Origin: a virus
Strand: one strand, 5' to 3'
Length of the DNA: 25,570 nt
IMG/VR virus record: IMGVR_UViG_3300006920_000219
Span: 1 to 25,570 of that record
The translations under genes were made by a program, and so were the position numbers. Below the pieces are notes generated by a model that saw nothing but the letters and a program-made list of their open reading frames with translations, had not been told where the DNA came from and ran no database searches. Positions 6,832-12,995 of this stretch are shown here, one piece after another (the first letter of the stretch is position 1; every line of letters begins with the position of its first letter).

Positions 6832-7566
6832 TTAGGCCGCAGCTTGAGCTATGAATCTGTTCTTCAGCGAACCATGCACGACGATCACAGGATCAGCTTT
6901 GCGGGTATTGACGCCACCATCACAGGCTTGGCACTCAGCGCAGGTCTTGCGCTTACCTGCCTCAGCACTTGCTGGACAAACAAACTCGCCAGCTTGTAGC
7001 GGCTGTGCTTCAGTGCGAATTCTGAAAGTCCTATAGCCAGCAGCTTTTGCTTCAGTGCGGTCTGTCTCATTATCAGCAGATGCCATGCACCACTGCATAA
7101 CCGCTAGGGACTTCCCAGACTTCCACTGATGGGTGTAGCCCATGTGACCAGCAGACTGAGCCAGCAGAGCCGCCCAGACAGCAGCAGGGACAGCAGCAGG
7201 ATCACCATAAGTACCTAAGCGAACCACGCGACCCGCAGCAGCTTCGTTAGCCGCTCCAGCGTCCTGCGGATAGATGCCTCGCTCGATACCAGCAGCCACA
7301 GATCGCGCACCCTGCCCCAGATTGACATAGCATGAGCCACCTAAGCCGCGACGATGAGGACAAGAGCCACAGATAGCCGCATCGTCCAGATTCCTAGCGT
7401 TATCCACTGGGGACTTACCGTTATCTCTGAGGATGTACGTTTGAACTACATCACCGGTTTTGCTGTTCGTGCTTTTCTTAGTGATAGCCACTACGACGAT
7501 ATTTTCACCGTTCAAGAGTGATTCACCACGATAAATAATGAAGCCTGTAGGTTGTTTCGTTTTCAT
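6832..7566 (-). CDS. Cysteine-rich conserved early phage protein
   Basis: The 244-residue protein has two cysteine clusters: C66, C69 and C79 in ICGSCPHRR...GGSCYVN, and C197, C209, C212 and C215 in VCPASAEAGKRKTCAECQAC. Other recognisable blocks are RLGTYGDPAAVP, GYTHQW and ASADNETDR. I know this layout from conserved hypothetical proteins of many phages. The spacing suggests metal (zinc or iron-sulphur) binding, but no enzyme activity can be assigned. The ATG at 7566 follows AAAAAGGA. It is the largest gene of the first early block. Confidence 0.85.
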   Translation of the reverse strand: MKTKQPTGFIIYRGESLLNGENIVVVAITKKSTNSKTGDVVQTYILRDNGKSPVDNARNLDDAAICGSCPHRRGLGGSCYVNLGQGARSVAAGIERGIYPQDAGAANEAAAGRVVRLGTYGDPAAVPAAVWAALLAQSAGHMGYTHQWKSGKSLAVMQWCMASADNETDRTEAKAAGYRTFRIRTEAQPLQAGEFVCPASAEAGKRKTCAECQACDGGVNTRKADPVIVVHGSLKNRFIAQAAA

Positions 7567-7605
7567 GTCAATTCCTTTTTAGTGATAGTACCGAATTTGG
7601 TAGGA

Positions 7606-7713
7606 TTAGATGCAAAGATCAGCCACTACAGCAAACACTAGAGCCACCATAGAGGTCAGCACAGTGATAGTGAACAGGATGTCAGCAGCTTCGATTCTCT
7701 TTTGCTTGTACAT
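7606..7713 (-). CDS. Small single-pass membrane protein, 35 residues
   Basis: Reading from ATG 7713 gives MYKQKRIEAADILFTITVLTSMVALVFAVVADLCI. Residues about 11-32 form one hydrophobic helix after a basic N-terminus, so the C-terminus is probably periplasmic. AAGGA lies eight bases upstream of the ATG. Function is unknown; an early membrane-acting or exclusion-type peptide is conceivable. Confidence 0.7.
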   Translation of the reverse strand: MYKQKRIEAADILFTITVLTSMVALVFAVVADLCI

Positions 7714-7724
7714 TGCGATTTTCC

Positions 7725-7850
7725 TTAGTTGAACTTGAACTTCATGCACTCAGCATAACTACCGGTGAACACTATCTTGTAGCTGTTGCGCTGCTCATCG
7801 CCCTTACAGACTATTACGTTACCGTGAGCGTTCTTCTGTGCTGTATACAT
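7725..7850 (-). CDS. First early gene, 41-residue protein
   Basis: The frame from ATG 7850 encodes MYTAQKNAHGNVIVCKGDEQ... and ends MKFKFN. AGGAG lies eight bases before the start. It is the first gene after the early promoter, with a leader of about 25-30 bases. I do not recognise the protein. First early genes of T7-like phages often counter host defence or host enzymes, which is only a contextual hint. Confidence 0.72.
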   Translation of the reverse strand: MYTAQKNAHGNVIVCKGDEQRNSYKIVFTGSYAECMKFKFN

Positions 7851-7884
7851 CGTTTTTTCTCCTGTTTGTTTGTGGCAGGACTCA

Positions 7885-7913
7885 AATATAAATCCTCCGT
7901 TATCTCATGTCAA
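7885..7913 (-). promoter_or_regulatory. Strong sigma70-type early promoter
   Basis: On the minus strand, a perfect -35 TTGACA (7913-7908) and -10 TATATT (7890-7885) are separated by exactly 17 bp. The start would be near 7878, about 30 bases before the first early gene. It corresponds in place to the T7 A promoters read by host RNA polymerase. Two direct repeats AAATAGTTGT, 20 bp apart, touch the -35 box and may bind a regulator. Confidence 0.85.
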
Positions 7914-7942
7914 CAACTATTTCACATTCGGTACAACTATTT
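7913..7942 (-). repeat. Two 10-bp direct repeats at the early promoter
   Basis: AAATAGTTGT occurs at 7922-7913 and 7942-7933 on the minus strand, with a 20-bp period (about two helical turns). The inner copy overlaps the first base of the -35 box. This placement fits an operator or activator site. Confidence 0.6.
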
Positions 7943-7985
7943 ATCTGGTAGTGAAAAAAAGGAACTGATCGGGCTGTTTGTCTTT

Positions 7986-8031
7986 AGATGGACTGTAGAT
8001 AGTTCTAGAGATGGACTGTAGATAGTTCTAG
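7986..8031. repeat. Tandem 23-bp direct repeat (two copies)
   Basis: Two perfect head-to-tail copies, 7986-8008 and 8009-8031, each begin AGATGGACTG and end GTTCTAG. They are bracketed by two copies of AAAAAAGGAACTGAT (7955-7969 and 8036-8050). The block lies in the non-coding junction region upstream of the early promoter. Confidence 0.9.
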
Positions 8032-8130
8032 CGTTAAAAAAGGAACTGATAGTCAAAAATAGAGAGCCATCACAGTGCGCCCTAAGACTATCAATAGAAG
8101 TCAATAGTCAATCCGATGACAGAACAGAGG

Positions 8131-8136
8131 ATTATA
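8131..8136 (-). promoter_or_regulatory. Possible second early promoter (-10 box)
   Basis: A perfect TATAAT (8136-8131) on the minus strand has a weak -35 TTTAAA 16 bp upstream. T7-like phages often have several host promoters in tandem here. The weak -35 makes this uncertain. Confidence 0.35.
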
Positions 8137-8535
8137 TATCTTATGCTTTCCCTTTAAAATCAAGGACTTACAATCGTTATCTTTTAGATACTTTGCCGCA
8201 GAAAACCGAGGCTGGACGGTGGGGGACGGGGGGTACTCGCCGCGTTCGTGATCGAGGTGAGTCTTTCAGATTTTTCTAGCGAATTATTTTAAGGGTGACC
8301 CTAAGTCAGACCCGAAGAAATCCATAGATGAGGCATTGCACCTCTGTAGTTGGACATCAGGTCTGACGGTCAATGAATGTATCTGGTGTTTGAAGAAGCA
8401 TCGTAAGAAGTTATGCACACTACTCCCTAAAGAAAAATGAATAAGTAAGGAGTTCTTCCCGGGGGCGACTGTGCTTAACTCAGTGACGGTATGTTGTACA
8501 GACACTAACTAGGTTGGTCATGGTGGTAGTTGTCC

Positions 8536-8584
8536 CTTAAGACATCTCTTGAGTATCTTAAGACATCTTAGGATGTACTTAGAA
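8536..8584. repeat. Phased short repeats next to presumed genome end
   Basis: CTTAAGACATCT is present twice (8536-8547 and 8557-8568), and CTTRRGA-like heptamers start at 8536, 8548, 8557, 8567 and 8578, about one per helical turn. They resemble the short repeat arrays (SRL/SRR) beside the T7 and T3 terminal repeats. Confidence 0.6.
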
Positions 8585-8719
8585 CATATACCATGACTGC
8601 AGGAATCTCTAGTTTCCCCCCTTACCCCCCATAAGGTTTCCCTTAGTGGCAGTAGGCAGTTAACCAGAGGCTTCCTGAGTCATGGCGAACACACACCATA
8701 GACACACGAGGCTCTGAGT

Positions 8720-8735
8720 CCAGTACGAATACTGG
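8720..8735 (-). other. Stem-loop after terL
   Basis: CCAGTA and TACTGG pair around a TTCG loop on the minus strand. No T tract follows, so it could be an RNA-stability or weak termination element for late transcripts. Confidence 0.4.
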
Positions 8736-8792
8736 TACACAGCCAAGTGCGCTATGTAATCCCCAGAAGAAAGTATGGCTCTCTTCTTATAC

Positions 8793-8804
8793 TGGAACTT
8801 TCAA
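8793..8804 (-). promoter_or_regulatory. Candidate phage RNAP promoter motif, copy 3 (at terL stop)
   Basis: The minus strand reads TTGAAAGTTCCA followed by GTATAAG. The TGA stop of terL is inside the motif. This is where T7 has phiOR, the promoter near the right end that is linked to packaging and replication. Confidence 0.45.
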
Positions 8805-10474
8805 CGTACACCGCTATTACCGCTGTTCCAGCCTGTCTTCTTAGGTCTTCCTCCTAAGACACCTGCCATGAACTTCTTAAGCTCCATCTCTAGGGCAGCC
8901 CCCTTGATCTGGTCTGCAGCCTTGTTGTTGTCCCTTGACATATGCTCAGTCCAGTAAGCCACGGCGATAGCCAGTGCATCTAGTCTGTCGTCATGGACTA
9001 AGGCTCCACGGTCACGGGTAATGCGGGTGAGCTGATAGAACAGGGAGAACTTCACTTCCTTGGCTGAGTTGAAGTCTGTGTCGATCACACGTTGATCCAC
9101 GATCAATCTATGGTTGGACATGACAGGCTCCAGTGTGTCGATGATACGAGCCTCCTTCTGGGTGCTGTGTTTCACCTCCTCCACCGTACATGGGTATATA
9201 CGGCCTAGAACAGGCTTCAGGAGCTGCGTGTACATACCGTCACCGAAGTTAGCCTCAACGATGATCTCCTTCACCTGATGCGTCTTAGCTAGTCTGGCGA
9301 GGGTCTCCAGAGTGGTGTCTGAATAACCACCGTGGATACCACCAGCAGCTACCAAGTACAGGTTACCCGCGAGGATCTTAATGATGGCATAGCCGGTCTC
9401 ATCGCTACCACGACCTGAGGGGTCAATCGCCATTACGCAGCCAGTGTACTCAGACATCTCTGGGGAGTGCCACATCGGCCTGTAGAACCTGTCTCCTGTC
9501 AAAGCTACGTTAGGGAGGTCATTAATACAGACTTCAGGGGCTGCTGCCCATGCCACCTTAAGGTGAGCCATAGTTGGGTTCAGGTTCATCACCACGAGGT
9601 CAGAGACCTTCAGGGGATACCTGTCACCATCAGAGAGGCTAGTGTCGAGCATGAACTGCAGGGCAAAGCCAGCGCGTCCATAGGAAGCCTTACGCTCCAT
9701 CAGGTCAGCCTCATCGAATCGCTTAGGATCGGTAGGCTTATTCTGGAGGTCAGGGTCAGCTTCTAATGCTTTGGTTATCATGGGAGCTAGTCGTCCCTGA
9801 TACCGGATCACTTGGGAGAAGTCTGGATACAGTGAAGGCCAGATGCGAATCTCATAGCCACGCTCTGGCAGCTGGTTATACAAGGACATCTCTGTCTGAG
9901 GTGTGCCGAGGTAGAGGATGCGACCATTCGGCTTCAAGATAGCGTCGAACTCTTTGACAGCCTCAGAGAGCTTATCTCGCATCATCTGGGTTGCTGAGTT
10001 GTTAGGGACTTCAACGTCATCAGCAATCAGGAGGTCAGCACGGGAGCCAGTAATCTGTCCTGTGATACCTACAGACTTCACCGAGGGAGAATGGTCTGGT
10101 CGTGCTGCGCCTACGTCAAAGGAGATTACTGAGTCACGCTGGCCTTCTTTAGGCACTAGGTGCTGCAGCATTGGGATCTCATTGATCAGTCGTTTGACGA
10201 ATGTACTGAAGGCATCTGCGCGTTCCTTCGAGGCAGACACCACAAGAATCTTTTTCTGTGGATCGTTAAGCAATACCCAGCATACAAATGCGGAGGTGAT
10301 CCAAGACTTACCTACACCACGGAATGCTTCAACTACAGCGCGTCTAGGGGCGGTCTGTAGGTAGTGGGAGATGTCGTACTGTACTGGTGTTGGTTCTGGT
10401 AGTCCGAGGTGCTTCCACACCATGTATGTGAAGACTCGGAAATCTGTTAATGCTGGATGTTTTGGTTGTGCCAT
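8801..10474 (-). CDS. terL: Terminase large subunit (T7 gp19-like)
   Basis: The protein (557 residues from ATG 10474) is colinear with T7 gp19. It has the ATPase Walker A EAFRGVGKS, the block ILVVSASKERADAFS, DSVISFDVGAARPDHSPSVKSVGITGQITGSRADLLIADDVE including Walker B, and YLGTPQTEMSLYNQL. The nuclease domain carries MAIDPSGRGSDETGYA, EANFGDGMYTQ and HDDRLDALA, with acidic metal ligands. It packages DNA through the portal and cuts concatemers at the terminal repeats. Neither candidate start has a good ribosome binding site. I prefer the ATG because the alternative GTG at 10513 lies inside a stable hairpin. Translational coupling or a structure-controlled start is possible. Confidence 0.95.
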   Translation of the reverse strand: MAQPKHPALTDFRVFTYMVWKHLGLPEPTPVQYDISHYLQTAPRRAVVEAFRGVGKSWITSAFVCWVLLNDPQKKILVVSASKERADAFSTFVKRLINEIPMLQHLVPKEGQRDSVISFDVGAARPDHSPSVKSVGITGQITGSRADLLIADDVEVPNNSATQMMRDKLSEAVKEFDAILKPNGRILYLGTPQTEMSLYNQLPERGYEIRIWPSLYPDFSQVIRYQGRLAPMITKALEADPDLQNKPTDPKRFDEADLMERKASYGRAGFALQFMLDTSLSDGDRYPLKVSDLVVMNLNPTMAHLKVAWAAAPEVCINDLPNVALTGDRFYRPMWHSPEMSEYTGCVMAIDPSGRGSDETGYAIIKILAGNLYLVAAGGIHGGYSDTTLETLARLAKTHQVKEIIVEANFGDGMYTQLLKPVLGRIYPCTVEEVKHSTQKEARIIDTLEPVMSNHRLIVDQRVIDTDFNSAKEVKFSLFYQLTRITRDRGALVHDDRLDALAIAVAYWTEHMSRDNNKAADQIKGAALEMELKKFMAGVLGGRPKKTGWNSGNSGVR

Positions 10475-10498
10475 AGGACTCGCATACAGCCCCGTAGG

Positions 10499-10551
10499 GA
10501 CGCGCAAGGACACCCGCTGGTATGCTTCTACCAGAGAGAGCCTTGCGCGTC
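10499..10551 (-). other. Nested hairpin between terS and terL
   Basis: GACGCGCAAGG (10551-10541 on the minus strand) pairs perfectly over 11 bp with CCTTGCGCGTC (10509-10499). Inside it CTGGTA pairs with TACCAG around a 6-base loop. Seventeen base pairs in about 53 bases is a stable RNA structure. No T tract follows, so it is not a standard terminator; it covers the upstream start option of terL. Confidence 0.8.
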
Positions 10552-10573
10552 TTACAGAGCGATTAAGGGGAGC

Positions 10574-10831
10574 TTACTTACGAAGAGCGATGACGTTATC
10601 GTCTTCAAAGATAGGCAGGTCGGAGAGGTCGTGTAGGGGCGTACCTTCGACTGCCATTGCTTCAATCTTGTTGTCCTTCAAGAACTGACGGGCAACATTC
10701 AAAATTGCAGCCGGTGGAGGAATCTTTGCGCCTGTATCAGGATCGGAGTACTCCTGTGACAGTGCATCCTTCAGCACCTCTGCAAGCTTCCCGTGGAGGG
10801 AAGATAGGTATTTCTCATCTGCTTTAAGCAT
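10574..10831 (-). CDS. terS: Terminase small subunit (T7 gp18-like)
   Basis: The 85-residue product (MLKADEKYLSSLHGKLAEVLKDAL...PPPAAILNVARQFLKDNKIEAM) matches in size and place T7 gp18 (89 residues), the small terminase that recognises DNA and stimulates TerL. I choose the ATG at 10831, one base after the stop of the preceding membrane-protein gene, because GGAG inside that gene's end is correctly spaced. A longer frame from 10849 lacks a ribosome binding site. The block PPPAAILNVARQFLKDN is typical of T7-like small terminases. Confidence 0.85.
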   Translation of the reverse strand: MLKADEKYLSSLHGKLAEVLKDALSQEYSDPDTGAKIPPPAAILNVARQFLKDNKIEAMAVEGTPLHDLSDLPIFEDDNVIALRK

Positions 10832-10832
10832 G

Positions 10833-11003
10833 TTATTTACTCCAGCCATGCTGCGCTAAGTAGAGGTAGACCATCACTGCGAAAGCCACACTAGCCATCC
10901 CGCCGAATGTCCACTTACCAAGGGTGGCGAACTGTTTGTCCATCCACTCCTGAAGAGCCTCCTTAACGGCTTCCTTCTGGATGTTCTTGTCTATGTCGGG
11001 CAT
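10833..11003 (-). CDS. Small membrane protein, holin candidate
   Basis: The 56-residue protein MPDIDKNIQKEAVKEALQEW... has an amphipathic N-terminal half rich in K, E and Q and one hydrophobic segment FGGMASVAFAVMVYLYLA (about residues 33-50). Its place between tail-fibre genes and terS equals that of T7 gene 17.5, the class II holin (67 residues). Holins control the time of lysis by making membrane lesions. Sequence similarity to gp17.5 is not obvious, so the role rests on topology and position. AAGG lies about nine bases before the ATG. The stop is one base from the terS start, suggesting coupled translation. No separate endolysin or spanin is visible in this window. Confidence 0.7.
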   Translation of the reverse strand: MPDIDKNIQKEAVKEALQEWMDKQFATLGKWTFGGMASVAFAVMVYLYLAQHGWSK

Positions 11004-11014
11004 ATCTCATTACC

Positions 11015-11554
11015 TTAAAATTTAATACAAGCCAGAAGGGCTACGTTACGTGGACGGGCTTCCGCGCCTCCAGAGGTGCTTGAAGTGGAGGCGTTTGCTT
11101 CTGTAGTGTCTGCTACACCACGCGCATACATCGACTCATAACCGCCTGTCGCGGATGAATATGTGGTTAAACCTACTTGTGCCTGATATGTAGCACTAGT
11201 GCCTGGTAAGCCATCAACCGCAGTGTTATGTCGATGAGCTGCATTTTGCGATGACTGAACAGACCCTATAGCCCGCCCCGTGTCAACTCCACGACCATCA
11301 TCTAGACCACGAGGAAACTCACCACGGAGGTCTGGAAGGTTGAACGTGGTTGAACCATCCCCTGCTCCATAGAGTGTTCCCATAGCCGCAAAGAGGCTGG
11401 CGTAGGTAGTACGTGAAACCAGACCCCCGTTAGCCTTTAAGAAGCCGTTAGGGGCTGTACTCATGGCGAAGAAGCAGACCTGACCAACAAGGAATGGAGC
11501 AGCTGTAGCTTCGATTAAAGATGCTCCCGTTGATCCACTAAGTTTTAGCGTCAT
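11015..11554 (-). CDS. Tail-collar-domain fibre protein (distal tail fibre / adhesin)
   Basis: The 179-residue protein contains the tail collar signature: FLVGQVCFFAM...GFLKANGGLVSRTTYASLFAAMGTLYGAGDGSTTFNLPDLRGEFPRGLDDGRG (about residues 21-90), followed by a Ser/Thr/Gly-rich part and the ending ARPRNVALLACIKF, which is typical of receptor-facing ends of phage tail fibres. The ATG at 11554 follows AGGAAGC. It lies downstream of a tail-assembly chaperone and may be a fibre tip that attaches to the gp17 stalk. Host-range variation usually lies in such genes. Confidence 0.88.
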   Translation of the reverse strand: MTLKLSGSTGASLIEATAAPFLVGQVCFFAMSTAPNGFLKANGGLVSRTTYASLFAAMGTLYGAGDGSTTFNLPDLRGEFPRGLDDGRGVDTGRAIGSVQSSQNAAHRHNTAVDGLPGTSATYQAQVGLTTYSSATGGYESMYARGVADTTEANASTSSTSGGAEARPRNVALLACIKF

Positions 11555-11605
11555 TGCTTCCTATGCCTTCCTTTATTACTTGTTTCATAGATTTTCCGAT
11601 TCAAA

Positions 11606-12007
11606 TTAATCAGGGGCGGTAGGCCACTCGATGTTCAAGGGGAAGCCCTCTTGTGAAGGGATGTCTCGGAGAGCTTGACGAAACGGAACCCACAAAAGCT
11701 TTGTACCCTCAGGGATGTCCATAGCTTGCGTCCAATCAGTCTCAGCGATACGCCTGTTGCGGTCTTCTCTAACAGCCACCGACATCTCTTCAGTTGAAGG
11801 GGGTGGTGGTGGTTGAAAGGCTGCGATCTCCCCGAATTCCCCTGAAGTAGCTCTGGAAAATATCTCGTGTGTATGTGGGTAGTCACCCACTGCTGCTGCT
11901 GAAAATGGGAGGAACCCACCATCAGTGCAAGCGAAGTCCACCTCACAATTGATCAGCGTCTCTTCTACGTTTGCCCACTGGGGGTTCCTTACTGCTTTGT
12001 ATTCCAT
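11606..12007 (-). CDS. Tail fibre assembly chaperone-like protein
   Basis: The 133-residue protein has an N-terminal part with YKAVRNPQWANVEETLINCEVDF and a proline run PPPPPS, then EDRNRRIAETDWTQAMDIPEGTKLLWVPFRQALRDIPSQEGFPLNIEWPTAPD. The C-terminal 'RxRRIAETDWTQ...W..FRQALRDIPxQxGFPxxIxWP' pattern is characteristic of phage tail assembly chaperone proteins that help fold or trimerise fibres. It follows a fibre-like gene by 8 bp and precedes the collar-domain gene. Confidence 0.85.
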   Translation of the reverse strand: MEYKAVRNPQWANVEETLINCEVDFACTDGGFLPFSAAAVGDYPHTHEIFSRATSGEFGEIAAFQPPPPPSTEEMSVAVREDRNRRIAETDWTQAMDIPEGTKLLWVPFRQALRDIPSQEGFPLNIEWPTAPD

Positions 12008-12015
12008 ATTTATCC

Positions 12016-12756
12016 TTAGCTAACTCGAACCCAAAGACCACTAAGCGTCAGTGATCCGCTATACAAAGGAGCAGAAGAAACACACAACCATGTGCCTGTA
12101 TTAACTAAGGCTGCCCCTACTCCAGCATCTGTAGTCCGTGAAAAATTACACGCTTGCCAGTTAGCTACAGAGTTGTCCCACATAGCGCCACTACAAGTAC
12201 TCCAGAGGGATGAACCTGCAATGGTGGCTCCCACCGCATACGAAGTGGCATTCTTTGGCCTACCGTTAACAAAGCTTCCAATGGCATAAGCCGAGGTTGT
12301 TACTACTGCACCGGACTGTCCATTAAGAGATGTGACTGCCAGTCCTAACGCAGCGCCATTCGCCTTGGTATAAGAAACACATGTCCAGTTACCTGAGCCT
12401 TCAGAAATGAAAGTTGCGGTATCCCCTGCTGCAGTAACAATGTTTGCCGCTGAAGGGAGCATCAGGGATGCTGCATTGTGTGTAAGGGTGGCTGTGCCAG
12501 CAAACTTAACAAAGCGTGTTGCCCCAGCAGCAGCTGTACCTAAACCTGTAATTGCAGCCCCTCCTGTAATAGAAACCACATTTGAAGTGGTCGAAGCAAT
12601 GTTAGTGAGCGAAGCTGAAGCAACCACCGCTGTAGGAGCATAGTCAATCGTACTTTTTATGCTCAATGCTCCAGTGGTTGCCAAGCCAATAGCTTCCACA
12701 CCGTTTAAAAGAATTGACCCTGTACCGTCTGCATTACCTTTAATTGCAACGGTCAT
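12016..12756 (-). CDS. Tail fibre / receptor-binding protein
   Basis: The 246-residue protein is rich in Ala, Thr, Ser, Gly and Val, with repeated short beta patterns (MTVAIKGNADGTGSILLNG, then TLTHNAASLMLPSAANIVTAAGDTATFISEGSGNWTCVSYTKANG). The GNWTCVSY block followed by KANG is common in phage tail spikes and fibres. The C-terminal part (VNTGTWLCVSSAPLYSGSLTLSGLWVRVS) looks like a compact receptor-binding head. The ATG at 12756 overlaps the preceding stop (ATGA), so the genes are translationally coupled. Confidence 0.82.
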   Translation of the reverse strand: MTVAIKGNADGTGSILLNGVEAIGLATTGALSIKSTIDYAPTAVVASASLTNIASTTSNVVSITGGAAITGLGTAAAGATRFVKFAGTATLTHNAASLMLPSAANIVTAAGDTATFISEGSGNWTCVSYTKANGAALGLAVTSLNGQSGAVVTTSAYAIGSFVNGRPKNATSYAVGATIAGSSLWSTCSGAMWDNSVANWQACNFSRTTDAGVGAALVNTGTWLCVSSAPLYSGSLTLSGLWVRVS

Positions 12757-12995
12757 GGCTCAACTCCCTCCAGTGACTTAACAAGCAGTGTGAGGTCATC
12801 AATAGTTTCGTACGCATCAACAGTAGAAGGCATGTCCCGCAACTCCTGCTTCTTAACTTCAATCTCAGAAAGTACTGAAGCGTTGCTGAGGTTTTGCATG
12901 AACTGGAGGTCAAGCTGCTCTAAAAGAGGCTTGCGGTATACACGGATCTTGTCCTTAGTTATTTCTTTTGCCTTGCTAATATTTATTACAATCAT
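12753..12995 (-). CDS. Small tail-fibre-module protein, helical
   Basis: The 80-residue protein starts MIVINISKAKEITKDKIRVYRKPLLEQLDLQFMQ and is almost entirely helical and charged. Short proteins with an 'INxxKAKEIxKDKIRxxRxPLLxxLDxxFM' start are often found next to tail-fibre genes; their job is not known to me, assembly help is likely. I prefer the ATG at 12995, with GGGAG upstream, to the TTG at 13010. Its start overlaps the stop of the gene before it, and its stop overlaps the start of the next (ATGA at both joints). Confidence 0.75.
   Translation of the reverse strand: MIVINISKAKEITKDKIRVYRKPLLEQLDLQFMQNLSNASVLSEIEVKKQELRDMPSTVDAYETIDDLTLLVKSLEGVEP

Larger units (their letters stand above)
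7914..8800. other. Concatemer-junction / terminal region between late and early genes
   Basis: No convincing gene lies in this stretch of nearly 0.9 kb. A 73-residue GTG-started frame at 8284-8505 has no ribosome binding site. It holds G tracts on opposite strands (plus 8221-8233, minus 8630-8616), a CTTAAGA-type repeat array (8536-8584), a palindrome AGGGTGACCCT (8292-8302), a stem-loop (8720-8735), tandem repeats (7986-8031) and early promoters. In T7 the terminal repetition lies exactly here, between gene 19 and the A promoters, next to short CCTAAAG repeats. The terminal repeat is probably inside, but its borders cannot be read from one copy. Confidence 0.7.

Noticed and set aside
7986-8050. 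CRISPR array
   Set aside because: Two head-to-tail copies without spacers and no cas genes; this is a simple tandem duplication.
8284-8505. 73-residue frame on the minus strand in the junction region
   Set aside because: It starts with GTG without a ribosome binding site, has no recognisable composition and covers repeat-rich terminal sequence.
8637-8648. Minus-strand CACTAAGGGAAA similar to the T3 promoter start region
   Set aside because: Upstream bases do not match any T7-family promoter and I saw only one copy; the TTGAAAGTTCCA motif is better supported.
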